Part shown: piece after piece, positions 7,786 to 17,200 of the stretch
Layout of the letters: the number at the start of each line of letters is the position of its first letter
How positions within the stretch are numbered: the first letter of the stretch is position 1
From: Tritrichomonas musculus
Taxonomy: Eukaryota > Parabasalia > Tritrichomonadida > Tritrichomonadidae
Length of the DNA stretch: 64,000 nucleotides
Direction of reading: 5' to 3'
NCBI GenBank assembly: GCA_039105265.1
Contig: JAPFFF010000005.1
Coordinates: forward strand, 7,239,501 to 7,303,500
Program-made: the position numbers and the translations under genes
Notes under the pieces: generated by a model
Databases searched by the model: none
The model's input: only the letters and a program-made list of their open reading frames with translations
What the model was told of the DNA's origin: nothing

Positions 7786-8267
7786 TGAATAAAAATGAAT
7801 TCAAATAAACGGAAAAATGAAGTGAGGTGTTGTAATAAAATTTTAGATTGTTTTTAAGTTCACTCATTGAATAAATTTTAACTATAGTCAAACTCTTGAA
7901 TTATTTTTATTAACTGTCTCTCTTGATTTCTTCATATTATATATTACAACACGGTATTTGGAAATACAAAGTGAAAAACAATTTGAAAGTTCAAAAATTC
8001 TTGAAGCAAAGAAAACCCATATTTTGGCTCAAATTGAATAAATTTTTCAAAACAAATGGTATCCATTAGCTCATAAATATCAACAATTTGGTTGGGATGA
8101 TATGATTAGGTCAAGTATTAAAAAAAGAGATGACAAATCAAAAAATTAGAATTTCAATTAGAGATTCTTGAAAAACAAATTGCGAAAGCAAAAATAAGAG
8201 AAATAAAAATTCAATAAAAAAGAATTTTTAAGTAAAAATTGAATGTTTATTTATTTAATTTTCCCAT
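7786..8267. other. Degraded accessory stretch, no intact gene
   Basis: About 480 bp with coding-like composition on the plus strand but no frame long enough to call. It looks like the fossil of one or two small accessory genes, and is the clearest decayed part of the element. Confidence 0.5.
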
Positions 8268-8519
8268 TTATGAATATTTTCCTACGACAGAATGCATCAA
8301 CAAGAAATGGACATATTCAATTCTGTCCTGAAAATGTCTGTAAAGAAATTTGAACAATTTCTTACCAAGATTTTTTTGTGATTGCTCCACAACTTTTCCC
8401 CAAGCAACCCAGTAAACATCAAAGTTTGAATCAATAACAGAATTATTAAATTCTGTGAGGGCATCAATAAAATTGGCATTCGAAATGAACAAGTAGTTGT
8501 CAATGTCAACGAAATTCAT
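8268..8519 (-). CDS. 83-residue protein, unknown function
   Basis: Starts at the ATG complementary to 8517-8519 (MNFVDIDNYLFI). It is aromatic-rich with mixed alpha/beta character (FDVYWVAWGKVVEQ; KKLFKFLYRHF) and no membrane segment. Shorter frames on either strand here are treated as shadows. The flank to the left is degraded, so it may not be functional. No family is recognised. Confidence 0.45.
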   Translation of the reverse strand: MNFVDIDNYLFISNANFIDALTEFNNSVIDSNFDVYWVAWGKVVEQSQKNLGKKLFKFLYRHFQDRIEYVHFLLMHSVVGKYS

Positions 8520-8659
8520 CTTAAAAATAAAACTCCAACACCCTTTGAAAAAGTTCTTTTCAAAAATGGTGGGTGAAAATATTTTTAAAACAATGATTTT
8601 TTTAATTATTGGTCAAAAGTTCTTTCAAAAAGTGAGATGGTTGAAGTTTATTGAAAAAG

Positions 8660-8923
8660 TTAAGATGGTTGTAAAAACAAATTTTCTAACGAATTTCTAT
8701 ATTCTTTTATTTTTTTACTTTCTTCTTTCAATAAATTAATATTATTTCTAATATTTTTATATTCGATTATTAAATTATTTAATTCAATCATAGAATTTTG
8801 ATAGTCTTCTGAATTATTATCTGCTTTCAAAAGTTTTTCGAAAATTTTATTTTTAGCTTTTTCAAATTCTGATTTTAAATAATCTAAATCATTATTAATT
8901 GCATTAATTGTTTGGTTCATCAT
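8660..8923 (-). CDS. 87-residue coiled-coil protein
   Basis: A long helical protein rich in Asn, Lys, Glu and Leu with heptad repeats throughout (LDYLKSEFEKAKNKIFEKLL; IRNNINLLKEESKKI). It belongs with the other short coiled-coil genes in this part of the element. The 130 bp between this gene and the next (8924-9053) carry only a short coding-like remnant. Confidence 0.55.
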   Translation of the reverse strand: MMNQTINAINNDLDYLKSEFEKAKNKIFEKLLKADNNSEDYQNSMIELNNLIIEYKNIRNNINLLKEESKKIKEYRNSLENLFLQPS

Positions 8924-9053
8924 TTTATTTTTGTAGAGTTATTAAAAATTTCAATTCATTTTTCAATTATCACAAAAGCTCCAAATTCTGAATTTTACAA
9001 ATTTATAATTGAAATTTGCAAACAAATAAATCCAGATTTAAATAAATAATTCT

Positions 9054-9437
9054 TTATTCATTTTCAATGTATTTTTGAAATCTTTCAATTATTTCAAGAG
9101 TTTGTTTTTTAGTTTCAAGCCATTCGTTAAGAGCTGAATCAAAATTATTTTTAATTAATGGCTTTTCATCAATTAGGTCTTGAATTTTCTTTTCAATTTC
9201 AAAAATTTTGGGACCAATATCTTCATCATTTTCTTTCTCATGAAGTGCTTGTAATTCAATGAGGTCTTGTTTTGCATGCATCAATTCAAAATCATTTTCA
9301 ATGAGCTTTATTTTTTCAGATGAAATGTAAATTGATTTCCATTTGAGATTTTTAAGTGCTTCTTCTAAAAGTTCTAGACGCTTTTCAACTAAATGAGTTG
9401 CCATTTCAGTTGCAAGTCTTCTTATTTCAGAGAACAT
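9054..9437 (-). CDS. 127-residue coiled-coil protein
   Basis: An acidic, almost wholly helical protein with leucine heptads (LVEKRLELLEEALKNLK; LIELQALHEKEN; IFEIEKKIQDLI). It starts at the ATG complementary to 9435-9437, with a minus-strand TTCACTTTTAATG directly at the start, so the leader is only a few bases. It is divergent from the gene at 9492 across a 54-bp spacer with boxes in both directions. The role is unknown; it may be an adaptor or scaffold. Confidence 0.65.
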   Translation of the reverse strand: MFSEIRRLATEMATHLVEKRLELLEEALKNLKWKSIYISSEKIKLIENDFELMHAKQDLIELQALHEKENDEDIGPKIFEIEKKIQDLIDEKPLIKNNFDSALNEWLETKKQTLEIIERFQKYIENE

Positions 9438-9449
9438 TAAAAGTGAACT

Positions 9450-9487
9450 AAAATTTTAGCCGTTTATTTTCACATCATCACTTCATT
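9450..9487 (+). promoter_or_regulatory. Promoter module, copy 2 (TTTAGCCGTTTATTT plus TCACTTCATT)
   Basis: Matches the block at 6366-6401 with one mismatch over 36 bp and ends in TCACTTCATT, 4 bp before the ATG at 9492. Together the two copies mark a conserved control unit rather than a single box. Confidence 0.6.
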
Positions 9488-9491
9488 TAAA

Positions 9492-9629
9492 ATGAGTACC
9501 GTTCAAGAACAAGTTGAAAAGAATCAACAAGACATCTTGTATTTGTTCACAACATTGAATCTATGTCAAAAAGTCATGTACAAACAAGAAAAGGAAATCA
9601 AAAAGTTGAAAGACGAACTTAAAACTTGA
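9492..9629 (+). CDS. 45-residue helical protein
   Basis: ATG at 9492 and TGA at 9627-9629. The product is a Gln/Lys/Glu-rich helix (MSTVQEQVEKNQQDILYLF; KQEKEIKKLKDELKT). It follows promoter module copy 2. Its opening resembles the proteins at 681 and 6412, suggesting a family of short helices under the same control. The function is unknown. Confidence 0.5.
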   Translation: MSTVQEQVEKNQQDILYLFTTLNLCQKVMYKQEKEIKKLKDELKT

Positions 9630-9716
9630 AAAGATTCAAGAATTAATGAATCAACTTAAAAATTCTCAATCCTAAATAAAAATTTTTTAATTTAAATGAA
9701 TTTTGTTTTTATTTAT

Positions 9717-9917
9717 TTAAAAATAAATATATAATTGAATTAGTTCATAAAGATGAACATTCAACCAATTGAGCATTGAATCAAAATCTTTTTTATCTTC
9801 ATCTGGAACATCAATTTCTAAATCAATTTCAGCATTTTCAATGATTCTTAATAAAACCTTTTCATTAAGTTCTTCAAAATATAAAATGAAAAATTGATAA
9901 GCAAGAGTATCAGTCAT
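9717..9917 (-). CDS. 66-residue acidic protein
   Basis: Starts MTDTLAYQFFILYFEELNEK and contains an acidic middle (EIDLEIDVPDEDKKDFD) and an aromatic, hydrophobic C-terminus. It is helical overall with no clear membrane segment. The upstream minus-strand spacer lacks a good TCACTTCA box but has TCATTTCAC further out near 9960. No family is recognised. Confidence 0.5.
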   Translation of the reverse strand: MTDTLAYQFFILYFEELNEKVLLRIIENAEIDLEIDVPDEDKKDFDSMLNWLNVHLYELIQLYIYF

Positions 9918-10010
9918 AATTTAAAAAAAAAATAAAATTTATTTCCGTTAAATAGTCATTTCACAAAATTTTAATTCAAAATTGTCATATCACTAAATCA
10001 TTTTTTAAAT

Positions 10011-10313
10011 ATGTTCAATAAAGCTGATTATCTAGCAATTTATGAAGAATTTGAAGACAAAGGAATTTTTGAAGACGATATTGAAATTGGTTCTTTTCCT
10101 AGTTCAAGATATGTTTCTGAAGATGATGTACCTTCAATACTTTTTGAAGAAATTGAACAACCTGTTCCTAAGAAAACTTCACAAACCCCTGAAAGACCAA
10201 AAATAATAATGCCTCAAATTAATCAATCATCTTCTTGGGACATCTTAGAAAAACATTTACAAGAAAGTCTCAAATTTGTTCAAGAACAAAAGAAAAAATT
10301 TGAATCAAAGTAA
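10011..10313 (+). CDS. 100-residue acidic protein
   Basis: An N-terminal acidic half (YEEFEDKGIFEDDIEIGSF; SEDDVPSILFEEIEQP) is followed by a Pro/Thr-rich linker and a helical Lys/Gln C-terminus. Upstream lies TCACTAAATCATT, a weaker Inr-like match. It is convergent with the integrase gene, the two stops being one base apart. The function is unknown. Confidence 0.6.
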   Translation: MFNKADYLAIYEEFEDKGIFEDDIEIGSFPSSRYVSEDDVPSILFEEIEQPVPKKTSQTPERPKIIMPQINQSSSWDILEKHLQESLKFVQEQKKKFESK

Positions 10314-10314
10314 A

Positions 10315-11658
10315 CTAAATCTTACAAATTTTAAATCTAGGTACATTTTTTGTTCTTTTTGTTCTTAAATTTTCAACTTTGTATAAACCTTTTGAGAATG
10401 AGACAACCATATAAACATCAGGTTCAACATTAACTCTATGTTTATTCAATTCAATTTTATCGTTATAAATTTTGACTTTATCTCCTTTATTTAATTGAAA
10501 ACCTGGTTTATTCATTATATTAAAATTATCTTGCATAATTTTTCTAACAATAAACGTTTCTAATTCATTATTATTCTGAACATCGAAAGGTGAAACAGAA
10601 AAAGTGGCATATTTTGAGAGAGTTGTATGAGGTGCATGATTATATTGAAAAACTAAGTTTTTCATTACTCCTGGTGATAAACTTTTTTCACCTAAATTGA
10701 ATGCCATATCTCTCAAAGTTCTGATTACTCTATCAATTATTCCAAGAGAACTATGTAAAGGTTCTGAATCTTTCAATGATTTTCTACCATTTTCTAAATC
10801 TTTATTAAAATAAATTCTATCAACATTTGACCATGTTATTCCATTTTCTTTGAAAAAATTCTGAGATTCTTTTGAACAAAAACATTTTTCTGAATCACCA
10901 GATAAATTTTCACAAATTAGTCCATCTTTTAGCATCTTTGAAAAAGTTCTTATAAAAGAATCTGTAGATTTTGAATGGTCTTTTGCAATTAAATCATTGA
11001 ATACAATTTTATTCATTAATTCAACATATAAATACCTTGTATTTATATTAATAGCTACCAAATAACATTGTTTTCCATCAAACATTAAATCAATTAACCA
11101 TGAATTTCTTGGACCAACTTTATGTAATTCAAAATTATCTTTATTATATTTAACTGGAAATTGAGTATTTATTATTGAATCTGGTTGAATTTCTAATTCT
11201 GGGAATTGTTTATGTAAACTTTTATTTTTTGAATCAGATTTGAATGCTATTTTATTAATTTTGAATTCATTATTTTTAACTTTTGAAATTGTTTTTCCAG
11301 GTTGAGAATAATATTTATCTAAATAATTTGAATAATCTTCTTCTTTTGACCAATTCTTAGAAACTTTATCAAATTCTTTTTTTGTTAAAGATTTGTTATC
11401 ATTTGAATGTCTTTGAACAAAATCATTCAAATATTCATCTTCTTTTTCTGGCTTCTTCTCAATTTTTGAAGGATGATATTCATTAAATTTATTTTCATAA
11501 AAATTATACAATTCATTTTTCATATCATTATCAAAATCCTTTAACTTTGAATAATTCATAACTTTATCATAATCTGCTTTATTTTTATGTTTCCAAGAAA
11601 CAGTATTCAAATAATTTATTGCATCATCAAATTGTTTACTTAAATCCTCTTCATTCAT
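10315..11658 (-). CDS. int: Retroviral-type (rve) integrase
   Basis: A 447-residue integrase, the second Maverick hallmark. The N-terminal 170 residues are Lys/Asp/Ser-rich and probably bind DNA or partners. The RNase H-like catalytic core runs from about 180 to 345: the first acidic strand is WLIDLMFDG, the second NLSGDSEKCF, and the last helix lies in the HSSLGIIDRVIRTLRD region typical of rve cores. A C-terminal SH3-like segment (about 380-440; LNKGDKVKIYND, VYMVVSF, GLYKVENL) is usual for DNA binding. It should insert the linear element into host DNA, giving a short target duplication. It lies convergent to the gene at 10011, and its start overlaps the stop of the small gene upstream. Confidence 0.9.
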   Translation of the reverse strand: MNEEDLSKQFDDAINYLNTVSWKHKNKADYDKVMNYSKLKDFDNDMKNELYNFYENKFNEYHPSKIEKKPEKEDEYLNDFVQRHSNDNKSLTKKEFDKVSKNWSKEEDYSNYLDKYYSQPGKTISKVKNNEFKINKIAFKSDSKNKSLHKQFPELEIQPDSIINTQFPVKYNKDNFELHKVGPRNSWLIDLMFDGKQCYLVAININTRYLYVELMNKIVFNDLIAKDHSKSTDSFIRTFSKMLKDGLICENLSGDSEKCFCSKESQNFFKENGITWSNVDRIYFNKDLENGRKSLKDSEPLHSSLGIIDRVIRTLRDMAFNLGEKSLSPGVMKNLVFQYNHAPHTTLSKYATFSVSPFDVQNNNELETFIVRKIMQDNFNIMNKPGFQLNKGDKVKIYNDKIELNKHRVNVEPDVYMVVSFSKGLYKVENLRTKRTKNVPRFKICKI

Positions 11659-11822
11659 TTAGGTATTTTTAATTTTCCAATATTTTGAATTAATTGTCTT
11701 CTATTGAATTCAGGTGTTTCAGGTATTTGAGCTTTAGGTATTGGATTCATAATTGAATGAGTTTGAGGTCTTTTCCAATGACCGAGTGTTGAAATTTTCT
11801 TAAACCAAGTTCCAAATGACAT
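11655..11822 (-). CDS. 55-residue basic protein overlapping the integrase start
   Basis: ATG complementary to 11820-11822; its TGA overlaps the integrase ATG in an ATGA arrangement. The protein is basic and Pro-rich, begins MSFGTWFKKISTLGHWKR, and ends with a Lys/Ile/Pro tail. Such a stop-start overlap is unusual for a eukaryote and suggests either leaky re-initiation or separate transcripts. It shares the opening M-x-FG-x-W with the amphipathic protein just upstream (11858-12109). The role is unknown. Confidence 0.55.
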   Translation of the reverse strand: MSFGTWFKKISTLGHWKRPQTHSIMNPIPKAQIPETPEFNRRQLIQNIGKLKIPK

Positions 11823-11857
11823 TTATTTTTGAATAGAAAAAAAAATCAATTGAAAAT

Positions 11858-12109
11858 TTATTCTGGGTCATAACCAATATCAGCTTCTTCAGAAACGTTT
11901 CCAATTGGGTCAAATTTAATATAACCATCTCCTCCCAAATACTTTGCAACTGGATTGTTAGAGTTATCAAATTTTGGTATCTTTTTAGAAATTTCACCAA
12001 CTATTGGAATTTTGTCTGCTATTGATTTTGCTTTATTCCAACCATATTTGAATCCATTTGCAAAATCTTTGAAAAAATTCTTTATTTTTCCCCATTTTCC
12101 AAAAGCCAT
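11858..12109 (-). CDS. 83-residue amphipathic protein, possible pVI-like virion protein
   Basis: Begins MAFGKWGKIKNFFKDFANG, a strongly amphipathic basic/aromatic helix, then a GW-containing helix, a Pro/Gly hinge (KIPIVGEISKKIPKF) and an acidic tail. This layout recalls membrane-lytic minor capsid proteins such as adenovirus protein VI and its Polinton counterparts, but the match is by character only. Promoter class supports a virion role: there is no TCACTTCA box, and the minus-strand leader is AAATAAAAAATG. A second protein of similar style is at 27819-28085. Confidence 0.55.
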   Translation of the reverse strand: MAFGKWGKIKNFFKDFANGFKYGWNKAKSIADKIPIVGEISKKIPKFDNSNNPVAKYLGGDGYIKFDPIGNVSEEADIGYDPE

Positions 12110-12117
12110 TTTTTATT

Positions 12118-12530
12118 TGAACAAAAAAGTTGAGTTGACAAATGAGTTGAAAGGAAAAGTTGAAATGACAAATGAATTGAAAAAAAAGTTCTTTGTCAAA
12201 TAAATTGAACAAAAAAGTTGAGTTGTCAAATGAGTTGAGAAAAGTTGAGTTGTCAAATGAGTTGAACAAAAAAGTTGAGTTGTTTCACAATGATTGAAAA
12301 AAGTTAAAATGACAAATAAATTGAAAGGAAAAGTAGAAATGACAAATGAGTTAAACATTTGTCTTCCGAAATTGTTAGAGTTGTCAAATGATTGAAAGGA
12401 AAAGTAGATTTGTCAAATGAATTCCGAAAAGTTGAAATGACAAATGATTGAAAGGAAAAGTTGAATTGTCAAAAATTGAACGAAAAGTTAATCTGAGTTG
12501 AATGGATTGAAATTAATTGAACTTCCGTAG
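12118..12530. repeat. Imperfect short tandem repeats (TTGAAATGACAAATGA family)
   Basis: About 410 bp of degenerate repeats built on AAAGTTGA(A/G)(A/T)TGACAAATGA and TGTCAAATGAGTTGA units, roughly 20-30 bp apart. Frames through it are repeat artefacts and no gene is supported. It separates the minus-strand gene at 11858 from the next plus-strand gene. Confidence 0.75.
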
Positions 12531-12534
12531 AATT

Positions 12535-12840
12535 GTCAAATGAGTTGAGAAGTTAATTGTCTTCCGAAATTGTTTAGCACAATGATTGAGAAGTTAATTG
12601 TCTTCCGAAATTGTTTAGCACAATGGATTGAGAAGTTAATTGTCTTCCGAAATTGTTTAGCACAACTATTGAGAAGTTATTTGTCTTTCGAAATTGTTTA
12701 GCACAATGATTGAGAAGTTATTTGTCTTCCGCTATTAATCTATTGAATGGATTGAGAAGTTAATTGTTTCCCGCTATTAATCTATTGAATGGATTTCTAT
12801 TGGAGAATTTGGTCGGACAATTTATTTATTCAATTTTCTA
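12535..12840. repeat. Tandem repeats of about 44 bp, plus a duplicated 25-bp segment
   Basis: Five or so copies of a unit containing TTGTCTTCCGAAATTGTTTA and GCACAATGATTGAGAAGTTA, then a TCTATTGGAGAATTTGGTCG segment present twice (from about 12788 and 12838). The copies are close to identical, so the array is recent. It could be a replication or packaging signal, or simple slippage. No gene is present. Confidence 0.75.
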
Positions 12841-12906
12841 TTGGAGAATTTGGTCGGACAAATTTTATCCTTCGATGAAATTAGCGAGAAGCAAAAATTA
12901 TTCCAA

Positions 12907-12916
12907 TCACTTCATT
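12907..12916 (+). promoter_or_regulatory. Inr-like TCACTTCATT that sets the start at 12928
   Basis: The open frame continues upstream into the repeats without an ATG. TCACTTCATTTTTTA lies just before the ATG at 12928, so the coding start is placed there. Confidence 0.55.
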
Positions 12917-12927
12917 TTTTAATTCCG

Positions 12928-14136
12928 ATGTTCCCAAACAACATGACCCAAGAAAACAACAATGGCTCCACAATTTTCAGTTCCAGTTCAAGTTCCAGTT
13001 CCAGTTCCAGTTCAGAAAAGCCATTGTTGACAAGTACAGAAAAAGTTCCTAAAGGTAGAGATTTCCATGCTCAAGTTATGAAACAAGTTGAAAATAGAAA
13101 AGTATTGAATTCCAAAGCCCAAGAAGTAGCAAAATCCGTTCCAGAACCGTTTCAGAGACAAGAATTCGTTCCATTGAAAGTTCCACAAAGAATTATTGAA
13201 CCAAATGTAGTATTCAGTCCAAGTGATATCAAAGGTGTGAAAAATCCAATTATACTCAGAAAATGTTCAGGTAAAAGGTTCCAGAGTTGTGATGAATTCA
13301 AAGAAAAAGTTCAGTTATATTTCAGTAATCTTGAAAAAGAAGGTCCCATGATTAAAGATGAATACGTTTATTTGATAACTTACCTGAACAAAATTGTTAA
13401 AGAAGAAGTAGTCAATGGAACAATTGAAGGAGCTCAAATGTACCCTTTGCTAGACAATTGCCAAATTATGGTCGATTCATTTGAAGGAAAACTATTCGAT
13501 GAAAGACAAAAGCACTCAAGCCACATTGGAAATCTCTGGAAATACGTTTTTGGATTAGTGATTCAATCCGTTTCTGTTTTCTATTACAAGAATATTTGTC
13601 TCAGCAAAAGAGGTAAAGAATTCATGAATCTGCTCTCAAAAGAAGTTTCAATGAGATTCATGAATTTTGATAACGACGAAGACCTAACGGATTGGAATTT
13701 CACAATGTCTCTCCCAGTTCCACAAAAAGTTCTCCCAGTTCCACAAATTAGTCCAAAAGAGAATGAAGAAGAAGTTCTCAATGCTACCAAACAACTTCAA
13801 TCCCAAAATGAAGAAGCTGAGAAAAAAGTGGTTCAACAAAAAGAAGTTGTGGAAGAGGCAAAGAAAACCAAGAACGAATTGTTGGATATGGTGAAAAAAT
13901 TGACCAAGATAATTCATTCAAATCCAAATTTGATGAAAGAAAATGAAAAAGAGCTCAGAATCCAAGTTCAAGGATTGAATGATGAAATATCCAACTTTGA
14001 GAACGGTATTCAAGACTTGAAGAACCAAATTGAACTCAAGAGAAGAGAAATTGAAGACCGAAAGAAGAAGATTCAAGAGATTCAAGGAAATCTTTCTCAG
14101 CTCCAACAAATCTTCAATATCTTGAATCAAACTTAA
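12928..14136 (+). CDS. Ser-rich, coiled-coil protein of unknown function
   Basis: About 402 residues from the ATG at 12928. A short polar N-terminus is followed by a run of about 12 Ser, then a basic linker, a folded middle region (about 100-270; with YVYLITYLNKIVKEEV and LWKYVFGLVIQSVSVFYY) and a long C-terminal coiled coil (about 285-400). A repeated PVPQ segment precedes the coiled coil. Codon and base use differ from its neighbours (more GTT, CTC, TCC and AGA, fewer A-runs), and it carries an early-type Inr box although it borders the virion block. These points suggest a recent acquisition. No family is recognised. Confidence 0.7.
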   Translation: MFPNNMTQENNNGSTIFSSSSSSSSSSSSEKPLLTSTEKVPKGRDFHAQVMKQVENRKVLNSKAQEVAKSVPEPFQRQEFVPLKVPQRIIEPNVVFSPSDIKGVKNPIILRKCSGKRFQSCDEFKEKVQLYFSNLEKEGPMIKDEYVYLITYLNKIVKEEVVNGTIEGAQMYPLLDNCQIMVDSFEGKLFDERQKHSSHIGNLWKYVFGLVIQSVSVFYYKNICLSKRGKEFMNLLSKEVSMRFMNFDNDEDLTDWNFTMSLPVPQKVLPVPQISPKENEEEVLNATKQLQSQNEEAEKKVVQQKEVVEEAKKTKNELLDMVKKLTKIIHSNPNLMKENEKELRIQVQGLNDEISNFENGIQDLKNQIELKRREIEDRKKKIQEIQGNLSQLQQIFNILNQT

Positions 14137-14251
14137 TTAATAATTTTCAAAGTTTTTCAATAAACTAATTTAATTTTTAAATATTTTTATTTTTGTTTTG
14201 TATTATAATTTCAAATTTTTAATTATTTTTTAATTATTTTTAAACAAAAAA

Positions 14252-17200
14252 ATGACTTTAGAAGATTTTCAAAATGCATGGAATTGGATGAATTCAAACC
14301 ATCCTGAAGAAATGAATGATATTCAATCTTATTTCAATTCACACGGTATTGAATTTAATCAAGAAAATTTTATTCAAACTTCTCAAGCAGATAATCGTGA
14401 AAATTATACTCCTTCTATAGACATTTTAATTGCTATACCTTCAGTATTGAAAATTAATAATTTGTTAGGTTTACAAGAAAATAATCCTAATTATATTCAA
14501 AATATTGCGTTATTTATTGAAACATTTTATACAGGAACTTCAAAAACTCCAGAACAATTTCATGATTTTTGGAAAATGGTTAGAAAAATAATTGAATTAT
14601 ATTCTATTGTTGTACAAACCCCAAATTATGATGATGCAATGAATTATTTGAATGATTCAATTCAACCAATATCAAAGAATTTTAATAATGATTTTTCTCA
14701 AGCTAATCAATTTTTAGATAAATCAATAAATTATATAAAACAATGTTCTCAATTCGAAAAAGAAATAAGAGAAACTTATTCAGTAGAAGAATTGAAATCT
14801 GACAATTTTTTAATTACTTTTGCTGCTTGGTCAATTTATCAAAATGAACCAACAAATATAATTAAATACTTTATTGCATTCCTTCTTTACAAAAAATATT
14901 GTGAAGCTTTTCAACCTTCTCAAAAAATTCCTTTTCAAGATATGGTTCTTTCACACAATAATAGTTTTGATGATTTAATTCAATTTTTCATTAATGAATT
15001 TAATAGAAATGGTATTAATGTTTCAACTCAAAATTCAAATTTGATTAAAAATTATTATTCAAATTTTAATAATTCAACTTCAATTAATAATATTTTGAAT
15101 AATAGAGGTTCTCATATTACTGCTCAAGAAGTAATTGTTCAACCAAAAAAGAGAAATTCAAGGAAAATTCAATTATTAAGTATTGATTCACCACCTCCTC
15201 AAGACCCAATGATTTTACTACAACAAATGAAATCATATATTGAAACATGGTGGTTAGATAATAAAGATGAACAACCCACTCAAATTGATATATATTTGAA
15301 TTCAAATCAAGGTTCTCCACAAGAAAAATTTAATGTTATCCAAAATATTTATTCAACTTTCAAAAAATGGGAAAATATTCAAATAAAAGATGATAATATC
15401 GATATTTCAGGGGCTGAAACTGATAAAATTCGGAAGTTCCGTGAATATTGTGATTATTTGAGTTTCAGTATGAAAAGTTTTAATATGATGAATATCAATT
15501 CTAATAAGATTTCAATTATAGATTGTTTTATCAAATTTGGTAATCTTGATAATGCTTACAATCAAATTGAATTATTTAATCAATATATTTCTCAACCTCG
15601 TATGAATGAAAATCTCTCAAATATGTATCAAGTTCTTCAGAAATATTTCAATGATGATGATAAAATTGGTGATATTTTCTGGAATTATTGCCCAGATATG
15701 ACACAATTATCAAAATTATTAAATTCTGCATCCACAATTTTATCCGATGAACAACTTTGCTCTCAAACAGGTCAATTATTTATATTTTACAATTCAAATT
15801 TAGCTCCACCAATTTCATTTTTTGCAATGTTGAATCGATTTCAAAATATTCAAACTGTTTGGAATGAAATTGCAAAAAAATTCAATACCACTCCAAATGA
15901 ATTATTGAATAGAATTCAACATCAAACTCAAGAAAATCAACAAATTGCTTCTGACCAACAAACAATTCAAAATTCAAATAATCCTTTGGATGTTCAAAAT
16001 CTTTTGAATCATCATCCAACTCAACCAATTCAAAATATTCAACCAGTTTCTCAACCAACTCAACAACCAACTCAACCAACTCAACAACCAACTCAAAATT
16101 CAAATAATCCTTTGGATGTTCAAAATCTTTTGAATCAACAACCAACTCAAAATTCAAATAATCCTTTGGATGTTCAAAATCTTTTGAATCAACAACCAAC
16201 TCAACAACCAACTCAACCAACTCAACAACCAACTTCTAATTCAGAGAATTGGGAAATACAAAATTTATCAAGAGATTGGTCAATTTTTCAAAGCAAAAAA
16301 CGAGAACTTTTTTCTGAAGCTGTTTCATTATTTGGTCAAATTTATTCTGCTCAATCAAATAATCAAATTCAAGATGAAAATGAATATTATCTTGTAATCA
16401 TTGATGAGTTTAGAAATTTAATTCCAGAACTTGTAAATATGACTTTTTGGTCTGATGCACATCAAATTTTTGAAGATGATTTGTTAGGTTATAATAGATT
16501 TATTAAATTATTCCCAATTGCAGTTTTATTCAATATATTGGTTTCAAACCCTCAACAAGTTTTCACAACAAAAACAATTCAACAATTATTTTCACAAAAT
16601 GATTCAATTTCAGATGAAAGTCTATTTCATGCATATTCTGTAATTGCAAGATATTATGAGTCATTAATTCAAAATAATCCAATTTCTCAAGTCAATACGT
16701 TAATGTCAGAAACTCAAAAAGATTATAAAAATTCTTGGAAAGATGTTTTTATCAAAATTAATCAACGTTGTCAAAATGCAATATTACCTGAAAGTAATCC
16801 ACAAACAAATCAACAAGTTATGAATTCAATTGAAAATAATCAACAACAACAACAACAACAACAAACAATTTTTTCTGAAAAAGATTTCAAATGGATTATT
16901 GAATATAGTTATTCAATGTATTCAATGAATATGAAATTTCCAAATAGAATCATTGAAAAATTATGTGATGATTATTATCAATTTTATCAAGAATATAATA
17001 ACAAATTTGAAGGAAATGAAGACCCTTTACAAACAAAAGAACAAATAAATGGTCGATTTGGTGGTGATATTCATTCAATTCCAAGTTATTTATTATCTTA
17101 TCCAATAGTTAAATTTTTGAATAAATTATTTGCAAATTCAGGACCAAGTGTTTTAGATTTTTCAAGCCATTTATTTGATTTGAAAGATTGGATTTGTCAA

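Noticed and set aside
8497-8739. 80-residue plus-strand frame
   Set aside because: It overlaps two better minus-strand genes and has random-looking Lys/Phe-rich sequence.
12033-12358. Several overlapping frames in the repeat block
   Set aside because: They are repetitive Phe/Asn/Ser strings created by the tandem repeats, with no promoter and no protein character.
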